Shown here: positions 16,879 through 24,967 of the stretch, one piece after another
Numbering within the stretch: the stretch's first letter is position 1
Layout: each line of letters begins with the position of its first letter
NCBI RefSeq assembly: GCF_024448715.1
Contig: NZ_JAMOHZ010000003.1
Span: 124,001 to 188,000 of the forward strand
DNA from: Stutzerimonas stutzeri
GTDB lineage: Bacteria > Pseudomonadota > Gammaproteobacteria > Pseudomonadales > Pseudomonadaceae
Direction of reading: 5' to 3'
DNA length: 64,000 nucleotides
Made by a program: the position numbers and the translations under genes
The notes under the pieces: generated by a model
The model's input: the letters and a program-made list of their open reading frames with translations, nothing else
Database searches by the model: none
What the model was told of the DNA's origin: nothing

Positions 16879-17541
16879 TTAGTTGAATTTTTCGATGTCC
16901 GGCCAGCGGTCTTCCTTGGTGCCGTAGCCTCCGCTCCCACCGTGATCCACCAAATCGATGACGACGTATCCGCCTTTCCGGTCCGCGTATTTATCGATCA
17001 GATCATGGGGCATGCGAATGAAATCTACATCGACTGGCGAGGTTTGGATCGCGCCAACAACTGCACATCGTTCGTATGATTTTGGAAGAATGATGCGAAG
17101 GCCACCCTCCTCGATCGGCTGAGCCAGGGCGACGAGATAGGAGGTCTGGGTGCCCTCGCGAATGGCATGGAAGCTAACCGCTTCGGCCGAAGCATCGTCC
17201 TCGGCAGGGAATGCACAGTGTCCACCGCTGAGTTGCAGCAGACCCATAAACACGTTTACAGCCCCACCCGCTCGGGCGTTCTGCGCCTTTCGCTGCTTCG
17301 GCGCCATTTCAGGCGTAATGCCCAGGGAAAGCCAGGGTTCATCCACCAGCAGTAGCGTAGCCAGTTCGCTCATCTTCGCTGGACGCGGGCGAGACTCGCC
17401 CGCAAACCACTTACGCACAGCCTCATGGCTGACTTTCATCTTTTCCTTGACCCATGTCTGGCGGCCCTTTCCATAGGCAGGGATGTCGGGATGACCATCG
17501 CAGGCTATCTCCAACCGGTTCGCAAATCCTTTGTCTGCCAT
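16879..17541 (-). CDS. CI-like prophage repressor without S24 peptidase motif
   Basis: This 220-residue protein has an N-terminal helix-turn-helix: RQTWVKEKMKVSHEAVRKWF at about residues 28-47, followed by AGESRPRPAKMSELATLLLV. The C-terminal domain lacks the Ser-Lys dyad of LexA/CI peptidases that I would expect (it ends GGYGTKEDRWPDIEKFN), so RecA-stimulated self-cleavage is doubtful. It is the best candidate to hold lysogeny and to bind the repeated palindromes, including the cluster in its own 215-bp upstream region. It shares strand and possibly transcript with the early replication genes. Confidence 0.75.
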   Translation of the reverse strand: MADKGFANRLEIACDGHPDIPAYGKGRQTWVKEKMKVSHEAVRKWFAGESRPRPAKMSELATLLLVDEPWLSLGITPEMAPKQRKAQNARAGGAVNVFMGLLQLSGGHCAFPAEDDASAEAVSFHAIREGTQTSYLVALAQPIEEGGLRIILPKSYERCAVVGAIQTSPVDVDFIRMPHDLIDKYADRKGGYVVIDLVDHGGSGGYGTKEDRWPDIEKFN

Positions 17542-17756
17542 TTTCTATCTCGTCCTCGCTATCTAACTATAATTAGACACCAGGTGGTGCATACCACCCT
17601 CTTGGTACGCCCTCAGCAGCCGGGCCACATAATTCAACTATCTGTTGACATGATGTTGAACGATTCAACGGCAGAGTCAATTCTTTTTTGCATATATTGA
17701 CAGATATTCAACAGATAGGTGAGTGACTGGTCGGTCAGATAGGATTTTTCGCGATA
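17542..17756 (-). promoter_or_regulatory. Repressor upstream control region with several palindromes
   Basis: This 215-bp gap contains TCTAACTATAATTAGA (17562-17577, 5-bp arms), CACCAGGTGGTG (17578-17589), GGTGGT-GCAT-ACCACC (17583-17598), CAAC-TATCT-GTTG (17635-17647), GTTGAA-CGA-TTCAAC (17655-17669), and a related half-site at 17707-17717. No strong promoter for the repressor is visible, so it may need activation or a distant promoter. Several proteins may compete here. Confidence 0.6.
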
Positions 17757-19226
17757 TTATTGGTATTCCCGATATTTGGTCGCCTCAACCAAGGCGTTTT
17801 GGGTGGCATCTTTTTCGGGAATGACCGCCATTACGCGCTCGTCGACAGTCCCGTCAGCAACGATATGGTGAAAAACTACCGTCTCCTTCTGGCCGGGTCG
17901 GTGGAGTCGCTTATTCAGCTGCTGGTAATATTCCAGACTCCAGCACAGGCCGTACCAGACTGTGATGCTGCCGCCATATTGGAGATTGAGTCCGTGACCT
18001 GCTGACTGCGGATGGGCCAGTAGGATCGAGATTTCCCCAGCGTTCCAGCGCTTCTGCAGATTCGGCGCTTCGCCGACCACCTCAGCCTTCGGGTATCGCT
18101 TGCGCAGCTTCACCAGATCGAATTGGTAGGAATACGCGACGAGCACTGGCGCCCCGTTGGCCTCCTCAATAACGCTGTCCAGGGCATCGAGCTTCAGGGA
18201 ATGGATCTCGATGACGTTGCCGTCTTCGTCATAGACCGAGCCGTTCGCCAGCTGCAGCAGCTTGCCTGTCAAAACGCCATTATTCACCGCTTCAATGTCA
18301 TGCTCTTCGAGCAGCATGGTTTTCTCGAACTTGCGGTACTGATCCATTACCTTTTTCGGCAGCCGCACGCGAATGGTGTTGTGGATGACCGGCGGCATGT
18401 CGACGTAATCCTCGGTCTTCATGCTGAGCGTGATGTCCTGGATGCGCTCGACGATCTGTTCGAAAGCGCCCGGCCGCAGGGTGTACTTGAAGCCCATGTA
18501 ATCGCTGTCGAACCAGCGCGTGCGGTACTGGTTGTAGCTGGAGAACAGCCGCTCGCCCATGTCCAGCAGGTAATACTGGCTCCAGATATCTTCCATGCCG
18601 TTCGGTGCCATGGTTCCGGTCAGGCCCACAACCCGATCGATCCGCTTGCGCACGCTACACAGGGCACCGAAGCGGGTGAGATTACCCTTGAGGCGCTTCA
18701 CGGCTTTCTTCACCGCGGCTTCGATCTGCTCTGGCGTGAGTCCCTTCGGCAATTCCTTCATCGTGGCGTCAATGACCTTCTGGATGGCCACCTTAGTCGG
18801 CTTGGTTTTCTTCGATGGGTTCTTGAAGCGCGATATCTCGTCGATGATCACCATGTCGTACGGCCAGTCATCCCCCCAGAGCGCCACCAGCCAGCCGATG
18901 TTCTCCGTGTTGATGATGGTGACCTCGGGCAACAGGCGTGCGCGGTTTTCTCGCCGCTCGGCAGGTCCCGTCAGAACCTCGTAGTCGAGTACGTTGGTTT
19001 GCTTCCAGGCATCGATTTCCTCGGGCCACGTTTCCTCGGCCACCAGCAGCGGTGCAATGATTAGCACGCGGGTGACGATAAAGCTGTCGAGCAGTTGGCG
19101 AATTGCGGTCAGGCAGATCGCGGTCTTACCGAAGCCCATCCCCAGGCCCAGCATCGCTGCTGGATGATCGCAGATGAACTTGACGCCCACCTTCTGGATG
19201 CGGCGCATATCCTCATAGTCACGCAT
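17757..19226 (-). CDS. SNF2-family (SF2) helicase
   Basis: This 489-residue protein has the helicase motifs in order: Walker A in GLGMGFGKTA (about residue 28), motif II as DEIS (YDMVIIDEISRFKN), motif III GLTGTMAPN, and motifs V-VI in AGHGLNLQYG and QQLNKRLHRPGQKET. This is the compact SNF2-like helicase typical of phage modules that also contain a VRR-NUC nuclease, DUF2800 and DUF2815. It probably remodels DNA during phage replication or recombination. It overlaps the VRR-NUC gene by eight bases. Confidence 0.92.
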   Translation of the reverse strand: MRDYEDMRRIQKVGVKFICDHPAAMLGLGMGFGKTAICLTAIRQLLDSFIVTRVLIIAPLLVAEETWPEEIDAWKQTNVLDYEVLTGPAERRENRARLLPEVTIINTENIGWLVALWGDDWPYDMVIIDEISRFKNPSKKTKPTKVAIQKVIDATMKELPKGLTPEQIEAAVKKAVKRLKGNLTRFGALCSVRKRIDRVVGLTGTMAPNGMEDIWSQYYLLDMGERLFSSYNQYRTRWFDSDYMGFKYTLRPGAFEQIVERIQDITLSMKTEDYVDMPPVIHNTIRVRLPKKVMDQYRKFEKTMLLEEHDIEAVNNGVLTGKLLQLANGSVYDEDGNVIEIHSLKLDALDSVIEEANGAPVLVAYSYQFDLVKLRKRYPKAEVVGEAPNLQKRWNAGEISILLAHPQSAGHGLNLQYGGSITVWYGLCWSLEYYQQLNKRLHRPGQKETVVFHHIVADGTVDERVMAVIPEKDATQNALVEATKYREYQ

Positions 19227-19494
19227 ATTCGATCCCCAACACGCGCAGCCCGGCTAGAGGGTTATCGATGACGTGCACTTCGGCACCTGCCTCGCGGAAC
19301 AGGTCGATCTCACGCTGCTGAGTGGCACGCGGCTTGCCGTCTGGGCGCTTGAACTCGATCAGCACGATACGTCCGGCCTTGAGAAAGAAGCGGTCCATCC
19401 CGTTGCGCCGGCCCGCCCACTTCAATTTGCGCACGATCCAGCCGTCGGCTTCAGCCTTCTCGCATACCCAGTCTTCAATCGGGCTTTCGATCAT
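19219..19494 (-). CDS. VRR-NUC domain nuclease
   Basis: The 91-residue protein starts MIESPIEDWVCEKAEADGWI at an ATG with GGAGGG eight bases upstream; an earlier TTG was rejected. The fold signature is visible as LKWAGRRNGMDRFF, IVLIEFKRPDGKP and a final QQREIDLFREAGAEVHV. This is the minimal stand-alone form of the FAN1-type nuclease domain, with Asp and the E-x-K pair as catalytic residues. In other phages such proteins act as Holliday-junction or flap nucleases together with the neighbouring helicase. Confidence 0.92.
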   Translation of the reverse strand: MIESPIEDWVCEKAEADGWIVRKLKWAGRRNGMDRFFLKAGRIVLIEFKRPDGKPRATQQREIDLFREAGAEVHVIDNPLAGLRVLGIEYA

Positions 19495-19528
19495 CAGTTG
19501 ATCCCTCCTCAAGCAGTTGAAATATCAG

Positions 19529-21529
19529 TTAAATCAGATGGTCGAGCTTGGCGTCCCACTGGTACGCGGGGTGCCCTACGTCACGCAGGATCGACACGGC
19601 TTCGCGGGCGTACCAGGTGAGGTCCACGTCATTGGGAAATTCTTCAGGGAGGTCCATTAGCGGAACCGCGCCGCGGGAGCGAGAGACCGTGTTGCTGTTG
19701 GTTTTGTAGCGGATGTCACGGGTTTCACCGACGCCGTAGTACCAGCGCACCGCCTTGCCCAGATAACGCGCGTGCTTCAGCTGAGCCTGAGTGACGTGCT
19801 TGTAGGCTTCGTCGCGGCTCATCGAGAGGGTGTAGTCCTCGTTGGTCCAGACGCCAGGCTCTGGCCACTCGCACCATCCCTCACGCTCCAGCAACGCCTT
19901 CTTTTCACCCACTCTGGCCTTGGGGTCGAACTCGCAATGGCCGTAAACCGCCCCGCCGTTGACCTGACGCACCGTGACGAATTTGGTGATGTCCTTGCAT
20001 GCCGCCAGCGTTTCTTCAACCGGCACACCCTTCGTGAGCGCATCCACGGCTGCCGCAATGGCGATCTGGTTGGCGGGGTTCTTCTGCAGCCCGGGCTCAG
20101 CGAAGGCGCCCTTCAGCTTGACTGAACCGTCGGTCTTCACGGCGATGTAGTTGTTCACGTCACGGCTAAAGAGGGCGCTGTACTGAGTTTCCTCGGTCTC
20201 GAAGTTGGTACGAGCCTCCCAGTCGGCGACGATCGCGTTGAGGTCGTCCTGGCGGGCCTTAGGGCACTTGATGACCACGCCGTCGGTGTTGGCACTCACA
20301 ACGGGAATGCCAGCGACTTCCAGCATCTCGATCAGCATCAGCAGCGCGAGCTGGCCGGTGATCGTCACCTGGATCATCAGGTGGGGCGAATACAGGCAGG
20401 ACCACTTGGAGCCGAACTTGCCGAACGACCCGTTGATGGTGATCTTCAGCGAGTCCGCCGTGACCTTGTCACCGGCATCCTTAGCCTTCAAGCGGCGCTC
20501 AACGATCGTCCGATATACTTTCAGGAACACGGGACCGAGGTGTTTGGGAAAAAGGCTCTGACCTAGAATTATTTCGGGGTAGTAGCTACGAACGTCGCGA
20601 TCGATCAGCAGGGTGTCGTCATCTGCAATGTGGGTGACCGAACTCTCGCTGGAGTGCAGGCCGCCGATACCCATGCGGTAGATCGAATTGCCAATCGACA
20701 CGTCGGCGCCGGTCAGCTCATCTGGCATCGCCACGCTGCCGTTGCTTTCAACCACGAAGCGGGCCTCGCGCACCATCTCCAGGACGTCGAGCATCACGGG
20801 CGTGGTGTAGCGAATGAAGTCCGGAATCTGGTAATTGAACGCGGTGCCGGCCGGGAACTTTGGTCGCTCCGGTCTGAAACCGGTTAGCGCCTCTATCTGT
20901 GCCTTGATCACCGCCTCTGCAATCTGAGCATCAGACTTCGATCGAAGGTCCATGCCGTACTCTGCGGACATCCGCTCGCGCAGCTCAAGTTGCTTAATCA
21001 GTTTCGCGCGTAAGTCGCTGGTGGCGTTTAGATCATTACCGTTATACGAGACCAGCTGAGGGCGCAGCTCCGGTGTAATCGAGGCGTCCGGCTCCACTGG
21101 AAGATCCTGCATGCGTTGCGTGTGGACGCGGCCACCGTAGATTTTCAGGCTGGCCTGCCCGGGCGCCACTTCGATCAGGTCGATGTGGTCGATCTTGGGG
21201 ATGCGAATGGAGAAAGCCCGCTCGAATTCCCAAGGTTTCAGATTCTGTTGGATGATGGCGTCACTGGCGCGCTTGAGCTGGATGTTGCTCGCGCCGGTCA
21301 GTGCGTAGTACACCATCGGGATGTCGTAGCTGTTGCCATTGAACGTGAATATCTGGCAAACCCTCATCACCCTGCCGAGCAATTCGCGATCTAGCGGGTG
21401 ACCCTCGTACAGCTCGATGACCAGCGTGTTGCCGGTATCGATGTTCCGGACGCCGACCTCGAAGTAATCCTTGTAGCACTCAACGTCCAGGACGACCCGT
21501 TTCTTCTCTCTCATCAGTTGCATGCTCAT
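19529..21529 (-). CDS. Phage DNA polymerase, family-B-like, with 3'-5' exonuclease
   Basis: The 666-residue protein has an N-terminal DEDD exonuclease: VVLDVECYKDY (ExoI), FTFNGNSYDIPM (ExoII) and YNGNDLNATSDL (ExoIII). Polymerase motif A is DVRSYYPEI (residues 312-320), motif B KITINGSFGKFG (362-373) and motif C SANTDGVVI (412-420). These resemble family B more than family A, but motif C reads NTDG where DTDS is usual, keeping only the second Asp. Together with the ssDNA-binding protein and primase-helicase it would copy the phage genome. An intrinsic terminator lies between it and the upstream gene, so it may be expressed at a different level. Confidence 0.88.
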   Translation of the reverse strand: MSMQLMREKKRVVLDVECYKDYFEVGVRNIDTGNTLVIELYEGHPLDRELLGRVMRVCQIFTFNGNSYDIPMVYYALTGASNIQLKRASDAIIQQNLKPWEFERAFSIRIPKIDHIDLIEVAPGQASLKIYGGRVHTQRMQDLPVEPDASITPELRPQLVSYNGNDLNATSDLRAKLIKQLELRERMSAEYGMDLRSKSDAQIAEAVIKAQIEALTGFRPERPKFPAGTAFNYQIPDFIRYTTPVMLDVLEMVREARFVVESNGSVAMPDELTGADVSIGNSIYRMGIGGLHSSESSVTHIADDDTLLIDRDVRSYYPEIILGQSLFPKHLGPVFLKVYRTIVERRLKAKDAGDKVTADSLKITINGSFGKFGSKWSCLYSPHLMIQVTITGQLALLMLIEMLEVAGIPVVSANTDGVVIKCPKARQDDLNAIVADWEARTNFETEETQYSALFSRDVNNYIAVKTDGSVKLKGAFAEPGLQKNPANQIAIAAAVDALTKGVPVEETLAACKDITKFVTVRQVNGGAVYGHCEFDPKARVGEKKALLEREGWCEWPEPGVWTNEDYTLSMSRDEAYKHVTQAQLKHARYLGKAVRWYYGVGETRDIRYKTNSNTVSRSRGAVPLMDLPEEFPNDVDLTWYAREAVSILRDVGHPAYQWDAKLDHLI

Positions 21530-21538
21530 CCGTTAGTG

Positions 21539-21563
21539 GAAAAAAAGGGCGCCTCGGCGCCCT
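21539..21563 (-). terminator. Intrinsic terminator inside the replication operon
   Basis: On the minus strand AGGGCGC-CGAG-GCGCCCT is followed directly by a run of seven or eight T. It lies after the ssDNA-binding protein gene and 10 bases before the polymerase start. It would attenuate polymerase, nuclease and helicase expression unless read-through or antitermination occurs. Confidence 0.88.
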
Positions 21564-21579
21564 TTCTGCAGGGGTTGGG

Positions 21580-22176
21580 TCAGATCATGTCGTCGTCTTC
21601 GTCGTCCAGATCGTCGAGGTAATCGTCGGCATCGATCGGGCCGGCGCCGAATGGCTCGCCGTCCTTACGGAAGCGGACCAGCTCGATGGAAGCGAACACG
21701 CCGTTGCCACCCTTGTCCTTGTCGGCGATCGGGTAAACGCTGACCACGGCATCGACGTAGCAGCCGCCATAGATCACGTTGTCTTCTTCAACCAGCGGAC
21801 GCTTGTCGCGGTTCAACACCTGCGGACGGCGTTTCTCTGGGGAGCTGGCTTGGACGAACATCATGTCCTCGTAGCCCTTGTAGATATCGCCCTCATCATT
21901 GGTCGCTTTGTCGCCCTGGCGCAGCGGCTTACGGTCCCAGTCGATGTTGTCGAAAATTTTGTCAGCCTTATCGCCCCATTGCTTGGTTTTGGCGTGCTCG
22001 ATTGCCGAGTTCATGGCCTTGATGTTGGCCTTACCTTCAGCGGTCGATGGGTCGATCAGGAAAGCTGCGCTGAACTTCGGTGCAGACGTATCCGTGGACT
22101 TCTCCGCCTTGAACAGCTTCGGGAAGGACAGGCGGACATTCTTGAGTACAGCGATATCAGGACGTGCAGATGCCAT
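21580..22176 (-). CDS. ssDNA-binding protein, DUF2815 family
   Basis: This 198-residue protein begins MASARPDIAVLKNVRLSFPK and matches the DUF2815 family, OB-fold single-stranded DNA-binding proteins common next to phage polymerases and DUF2800 nucleases. FSAAFLIDPSTAEGK and VYPIADKDKGGNGVFASIEL are characteristic. The C-terminus is a strongly acidic tail, DADDYLDDLDDEDDDMI, comparable in design to the tip of bacterial SSB but with a different ending. The same kind of tail appears on several other proteins here, suggesting a shared partner. Confidence 0.9.
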   Translation of the reverse strand: MASARPDIAVLKNVRLSFPKLFKAEKSTDTSAPKFSAAFLIDPSTAEGKANIKAMNSAIEHAKTKQWGDKADKIFDNIDWDRKPLRQGDKATNDEGDIYKGYEDMMFVQASSPEKRRPQVLNRDKRPLVEEDNVIYGGCYVDAVVSVYPIADKDKGGNGVFASIELVRFRKDGEPFGAGPIDADDYLDDLDDEDDDMI

Positions 22177-22191
22177 GTTGTAGTTCCTCGG

Positions 22192-23472
22192 TCAGATCAG
22201 GTCGTCGAGTTCATCGACTTCGGTTTCAATTTCGGCCCCGGCGATCAGGTCATCCAGATCGTCATCGAGGTCATCCAGTAGGTTGATTATCGGAATCAGC
22301 GCCTCTCGGCGGTCGCTCTCCGGCACCAGGGCAGGCTTGCCGTCGGGGCGGTGAATCAGATCCTGAGCAGCCTTCCAGTTGCGCGTACCGGCCCCCTTCT
22401 CCATCTGCGCTGGGCTCTTCAGCTTCTGCGTGTAAATGGCGCGAGCCGGCATTTTGCTTTTCCAGAACTCCTCGGCCTGCTCCTCGCTGACCCAGCTGCG
22501 GTCACCCTGGGTCGCCACTGCCTTGAAGCCTGGAGTCGGCAATCCCTTCAGCGCATCGTCGAGCGCTGCGGCATGGAGGTTATTGATCCAGCTGGTGATG
22601 AGCGACTTGTGCTCGATAACGTAGCTGCGGCGCTCCGGTGTCAAGGTCGCGTGGGCGGTCAATTCAGGTTTACTCCTGCGGTCGGCGTCCAGGCTCTCCA
22701 GGTCGATACCCAGCAGGTCCAGAACGAATTGGTCCAGGGCGGAACAGGCCGTATTCCTGGCTGCCCGGCAGAATCTGCATCCTTTCGGGCTGGGGTTCAG
22801 CGGCGCGTCCGGGTCCAGCGTTGCGATAGCCGCAGCGGCAACCTCCTCGGCGAACACCAGCAGTTCATCGAGCGTGGTGTACCACTCGCTACCACCACCG
22901 GAGACGCGGGGCTGATCGACCCGCAACAGGAAGCGCGTGGCCTTCGTCCGGTGTCTGGCGTAATTCATCCAGAAGCCGAGCGCGTAGATCATCATCTGCT
23001 TGTTGCGCTCAGCATCGACGGTCACGCCACGGCCAAACTTCAGATCGTCGATGATGATCAGGTCGTCCGAGATGCCCCCGGCATCCAGCGTCCCGAAACC
23101 ACCTTCAATCCACGGGTCCATCTCAACCCGGTATTCGAACACCCACTCAGCCTTGGCTTCGCGGATACGGTCGATGCCCGGCTGCAGCCAGCGGGACCAC
23201 TCGTCTGTCACCTCGAAGAGCCGGTCGTCCGCCTTGATCCTTTCCCCTACCAGGTCGGCAACATCCTTCCCCTCGTTCAGGCAGCGCTCGCGAACCTCAT
23301 GGGCCGCGGTGCCTTCACTGGAGAATTCGCTGGTTTCCTCGGGAAATCGCTCTTCCATCCGGGGCTTACCCGGGCAAACCATCCACCCTTCAGCATCGGA
23401 CGGGCTCAGCCGGTGATGCTGGGCGACAGCCTCGGCGATCGGGGTGCGATCTATGGGTTGATGTACAGTCAC
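22192..23472 (-). CDS. DUF2800 RecB/Cas4-type PD-(D/E)XK nuclease
   Basis: This 426-residue protein carries the nuclease core GGFGTLDAGG (Asp130) and IIIDDLKFGRG (Asp143, Lys145), then NKQMMIYALGFW as the QxxxY motif. Four cysteines (Cys33 and Cys232, Cys235, Cys243 in GCRFCRAARNTAC) have the spacing of AddB/Cas4 iron-sulfur nucleases. It probably processes DNA ends for phage recombination. The C-terminus contains two acidic DDLI elements, LDDLDDDLDDLIAG and the terminal VDELDDLI. The start is a GTG preceded by GGAG. Confidence 0.9.
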   Translation of the reverse strand: MTVHQPIDRTPIAEAVAQHHRLSPSDAEGWMVCPGKPRMEERFPEETSEFSSEGTAAHEVRERCLNEGKDVADLVGERIKADDRLFEVTDEWSRWLQPGIDRIREAKAEWVFEYRVEMDPWIEGGFGTLDAGGISDDLIIIDDLKFGRGVTVDAERNKQMMIYALGFWMNYARHRTKATRFLLRVDQPRVSGGGSEWYTTLDELLVFAEEVAAAAIATLDPDAPLNPSPKGCRFCRAARNTACSALDQFVLDLLGIDLESLDADRRSKPELTAHATLTPERRSYVIEHKSLITSWINNLHAAALDDALKGLPTPGFKAVATQGDRSWVSEEQAEEFWKSKMPARAIYTQKLKSPAQMEKGAGTRNWKAAQDLIHRPDGKPALVPESDRREALIPIINLLDDLDDDLDDLIAGAEIETEVDELDDLI

Positions 23473-23479
23473 CTAGCTC

Positions 23480-23511
23480 TCCAAAGGAGGCCCGAAGGCC
23501 CCCTCACCGGT
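23480..23511 (-). terminator. Possible weak terminator or hairpin
   Basis: On the minus strand GGGGGCC-TTCG-GGCCTCC forms a stable stem with a TTCG loop and one wobble pair, followed by only TTTGG. It sits between the acidic-tail protein gene and DUF2800 and overlaps the latter's leader. It could tune expression or protect mRNA. Confidence 0.4.
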
Positions 23512-23515
23512 TGGT

Positions 23516-24214
23516 TCAGACCAGATCGTCTTCGGACTCGGCAGCAATCTCAGCGAATTCGCCGCTTTCGGGATCGATGTCTTCGCCGGCGATCTTGCGC
23601 TCGACCAGGTTCATCGCCAGGGCGCGGTGCTCAGGCAGCAGCTCGGTGGCTTTGGCGGCACCGAAGCGCTGGAGCAGAGGCTTCACGAAAGCGTGACGCT
23701 CAGCGCGCTCTTCCTTCGGGAGGTCCTTTGGCAGATAGCTTGCGAACACCGCAACCAGTTCTTCCAGGGACGGATGCTCGGTGGCAGTTTTCTTGCTTTC
23801 AGTCGGCTTTTTCTCGGCAGCCTTGGCTTCTTTTTCAGCCTTGGCATCAGCGGCGTCTTTGGCCTTCAGCGCCGCCAGTTTCTCTTCGTAGATTGACTCG
23901 GTGGTCTTGTAGACGCCGTCTGCCTCAGCCTTCTTGGCTGCGTATTCAGCTTCAGAGTCGACTTTTCCGAAGAAGCCAGTGGAATTGTCAGCCCAGAAGA
24001 TTGGGCCGGTGGCGGCTTTCGATTCGGATTTGCTGGTCGACTTGGTGTCGGCCTTGCTGCCTTTCGGAGTTTTATCAGCAGCCTTCTCGACCGGGGCCGA
24101 TGCTGCCGCCGGCAGATCCGCTTGAGCACCGCTGATAGCGCGGATGGCTTCAGAAAGGCCGTTGATGGCGGCTGCAAACTTTTCGCTGATATCGAGGGTG
24201 ACCTGCATGTTCAT
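23516..24214 (-). CDS. Early protein with Lys/Ala-rich linker and acidic tail, function unknown
   Basis: The 232-residue protein is first in the early minus-strand operon, about 55 bases downstream of an operator-associated promoter, with GGGAG before the ATG. The N-terminal 30 residues form a helix (EKFAAAINGLSEAIRAI). The middle is a long Lys/Ala/Glu-rich region that is probably disordered or coiled coil. The C-terminal 90 residues form a compact helical domain (SLEELVAVFASYLPKDLPK) and the chain ends AESEDDLV. The tail matches the acidic endings of the neighbouring DNA-processing proteins. I do not recognise a family. Confidence 0.8.
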   Translation of the reverse strand: MNMQVTLDISEKFAAAINGLSEAIRAISGAQADLPAAASAPVEKAADKTPKGSKADTKSTSKSESKAATGPIFWADNSTGFFGKVDSEAEYAAKKAEADGVYKTTESIYEEKLAALKAKDAADAKAEKEAKAAEKKPTESKKTATEHPSLEELVAVFASYLPKDLPKEERAERHAFVKPLLQRFGAAKATELLPEHRALAMNLVERKIAGEDIDPESGEFAEIAAESEDDLV

Positions 24215-24267
24215 CTCTTGCTCCCGGATGTTGAGTCGGCTTCGGCGTTGTCGCTTCAGTGGGACGA

Positions 24268-24308
24268 ATTACACACCATCAATTTCAAGCTTGTCAACTG
24301 TCAGTTGA
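24268..24308 (-). promoter_or_regulatory. Operator and promoter of the early replication operon
   Basis: TCAACTG-T-CAGTTGA (24294-24308) is a perfect palindrome of 7-bp arms. On the minus strand it runs directly into TTGACA (24297-24292), and TGTAAT follows after 18 bases (24273-24268). A protein on this site would cover the -35 box. It drives genes from 24214 leftward. Confidence 0.75.
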
Positions 24309-24351
24309 ATATTCATCCATGTGGATCGGTTACCGCTTAGGCAATATCGCC

Positions 24352-24381
24352 TTGCACTGGTCTCCGAGCGCTACCTAGAAT
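24352..24381 (+). promoter_or_regulatory. Rightward promoter for the small HTH gene
   Basis: TTGCAC (24352-24357) and TAGAAT (24376-24381) are separated by 18 bases and face the HTH gene starting at 24421. The divergent early promoter lies 44 bases to the left, giving a compact switch region. Confidence 0.55.
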
Positions 24382-24420
24382 GGTGAGAATTCCACAATCT
24401 GATGAATGGTGAGCGTGAGC

Positions 24421-24681
24421 ATGGGCCGGGGTGAAGAGCGGGGCGACGTGAGTCGTTATAAGAATCTTGGCGAGCTGCAAGACCTACTCCTGCGGGCCTG
24501 CCCCCCAGACAGCACGGGTAAGCGCAGCATCCCGGTTTTGGCCAAACACCTGGGCGTCAGCAACCAGTACGTTTACCGCTGGATTGAGGAAAAGTCCGTT
24601 CCGCCCAAGTATGTGACCAAGCTGGTTGAAATTTCCGACGAACAGGTCAGCTTCAGCGATTTCCACAAGTTCGTATTCTGA
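24421..24681 (+). CDS. Cro-like small DNA-binding protein
   Basis: This protein of about 86 residues contains a helix-turn-helix: IPVLAKHLGVSNQYVYRWIE followed by EKSVPPKYVTKLVEI, the pattern of Cro and YdaS-like regulators. Start choice is uncertain: ATG at 24406 and 24421 and GTG at 24448 are all in frame, and 24421 has GGTGAG at suitable spacing. It diverges from the early operon, the place expected of Cro. It may bind the CAAC-N5-GTTG sites that flank it at 24295 and 24694. Confidence 0.78.
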   Translation: MGRGEERGDVSRYKNLGELQDLLLRACPPDSTGKRSIPVLAKHLGVSNQYVYRWIEEKSVPPKYVTKLVEISDEQVSFSDFHKFVF

Positions 24682-24693
24682 TCGTTTATTTCT

Positions 24694-24732
24694 CAACTTA
24701 TAGTTGAATCCTCACCTACGCAGCCGTATCCT
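24694..24732 (+). promoter_or_regulatory. Operator and promoter for HTH and primase genes
   Basis: CAACTTATAGTTG (24694-24706) has its right arm continuing as TTGAAT (24704-24709), a -35 box, followed after exactly 17 bases by TATCCT (24727-24732). The predicted start point falls inside a second palindrome. Confidence 0.78.
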
Positions 24733-24749
24733 GTCCTAAAACTAGGACA
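24732..24749. promoter_or_regulatory. TGTCCTA-AAAC-TAGGACA palindrome over a start point
   Basis: A perfect 7-bp inverted repeat with a four-base spacer follows the -10 box immediately. It differs from the CAAC-N5-GTTG sites, so it is probably bound by another regulator, perhaps the HTH protein encoded 15 bases downstream. Confidence 0.6.
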
Positions 24750-24763
24750 ACCGAGGTGTGCGC

Positions 24764-24967
24764 GTGACGCTCAATCCGAAGACTCAGCGCCTCATAAACC
24801 TGATGGCGCAGCACAATGTTGGAATTCCCGACGTGTCCGCGCTCGTCAACCGCAGCGAAAAGACCGTTCGCATGTGGCGCAGCAAGAACGAACCCTCCAT
24901 CCCAGACGAATTGCTTGAGCTACTAGAGCTGAAGCTGAGCCAACGCGCTGGGGAGAAAGTCGCATGA
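24764..24967 (+). CDS. Small HTH protein
   Basis: This 67-residue protein starts at GTG 24764 (GAGG seven bases upstream; the GTG at 24758 is too close). It contains LMAQHNVGIPDVSALVNRSE followed by KTVRMWRSKNEPSIP, a helix-turn-helix of the kind found in phage CII- or YdaT-like regulators. Its stop overlaps the start of the primase gene (ATGA), so it is translated with replication functions. It may act on the TGTCCTA palindrome at its own promoter. Confidence 0.75.
   Translation: MTLNPKTQRLINLMAQHNVGIPDVSALVNRSEKTVRMWRSKNEPSIPDELLELLELKLSQRAGEKVA

Noticed and set aside
22351..24135. Long open frame on the plus strand (594 codons)
   Set aside because: It lies antisense to the DUF2800 nuclease and the first early protein, has no recognisable domain and no ribosome binding site; it is a shadow of GC-rich coding on the other strand.
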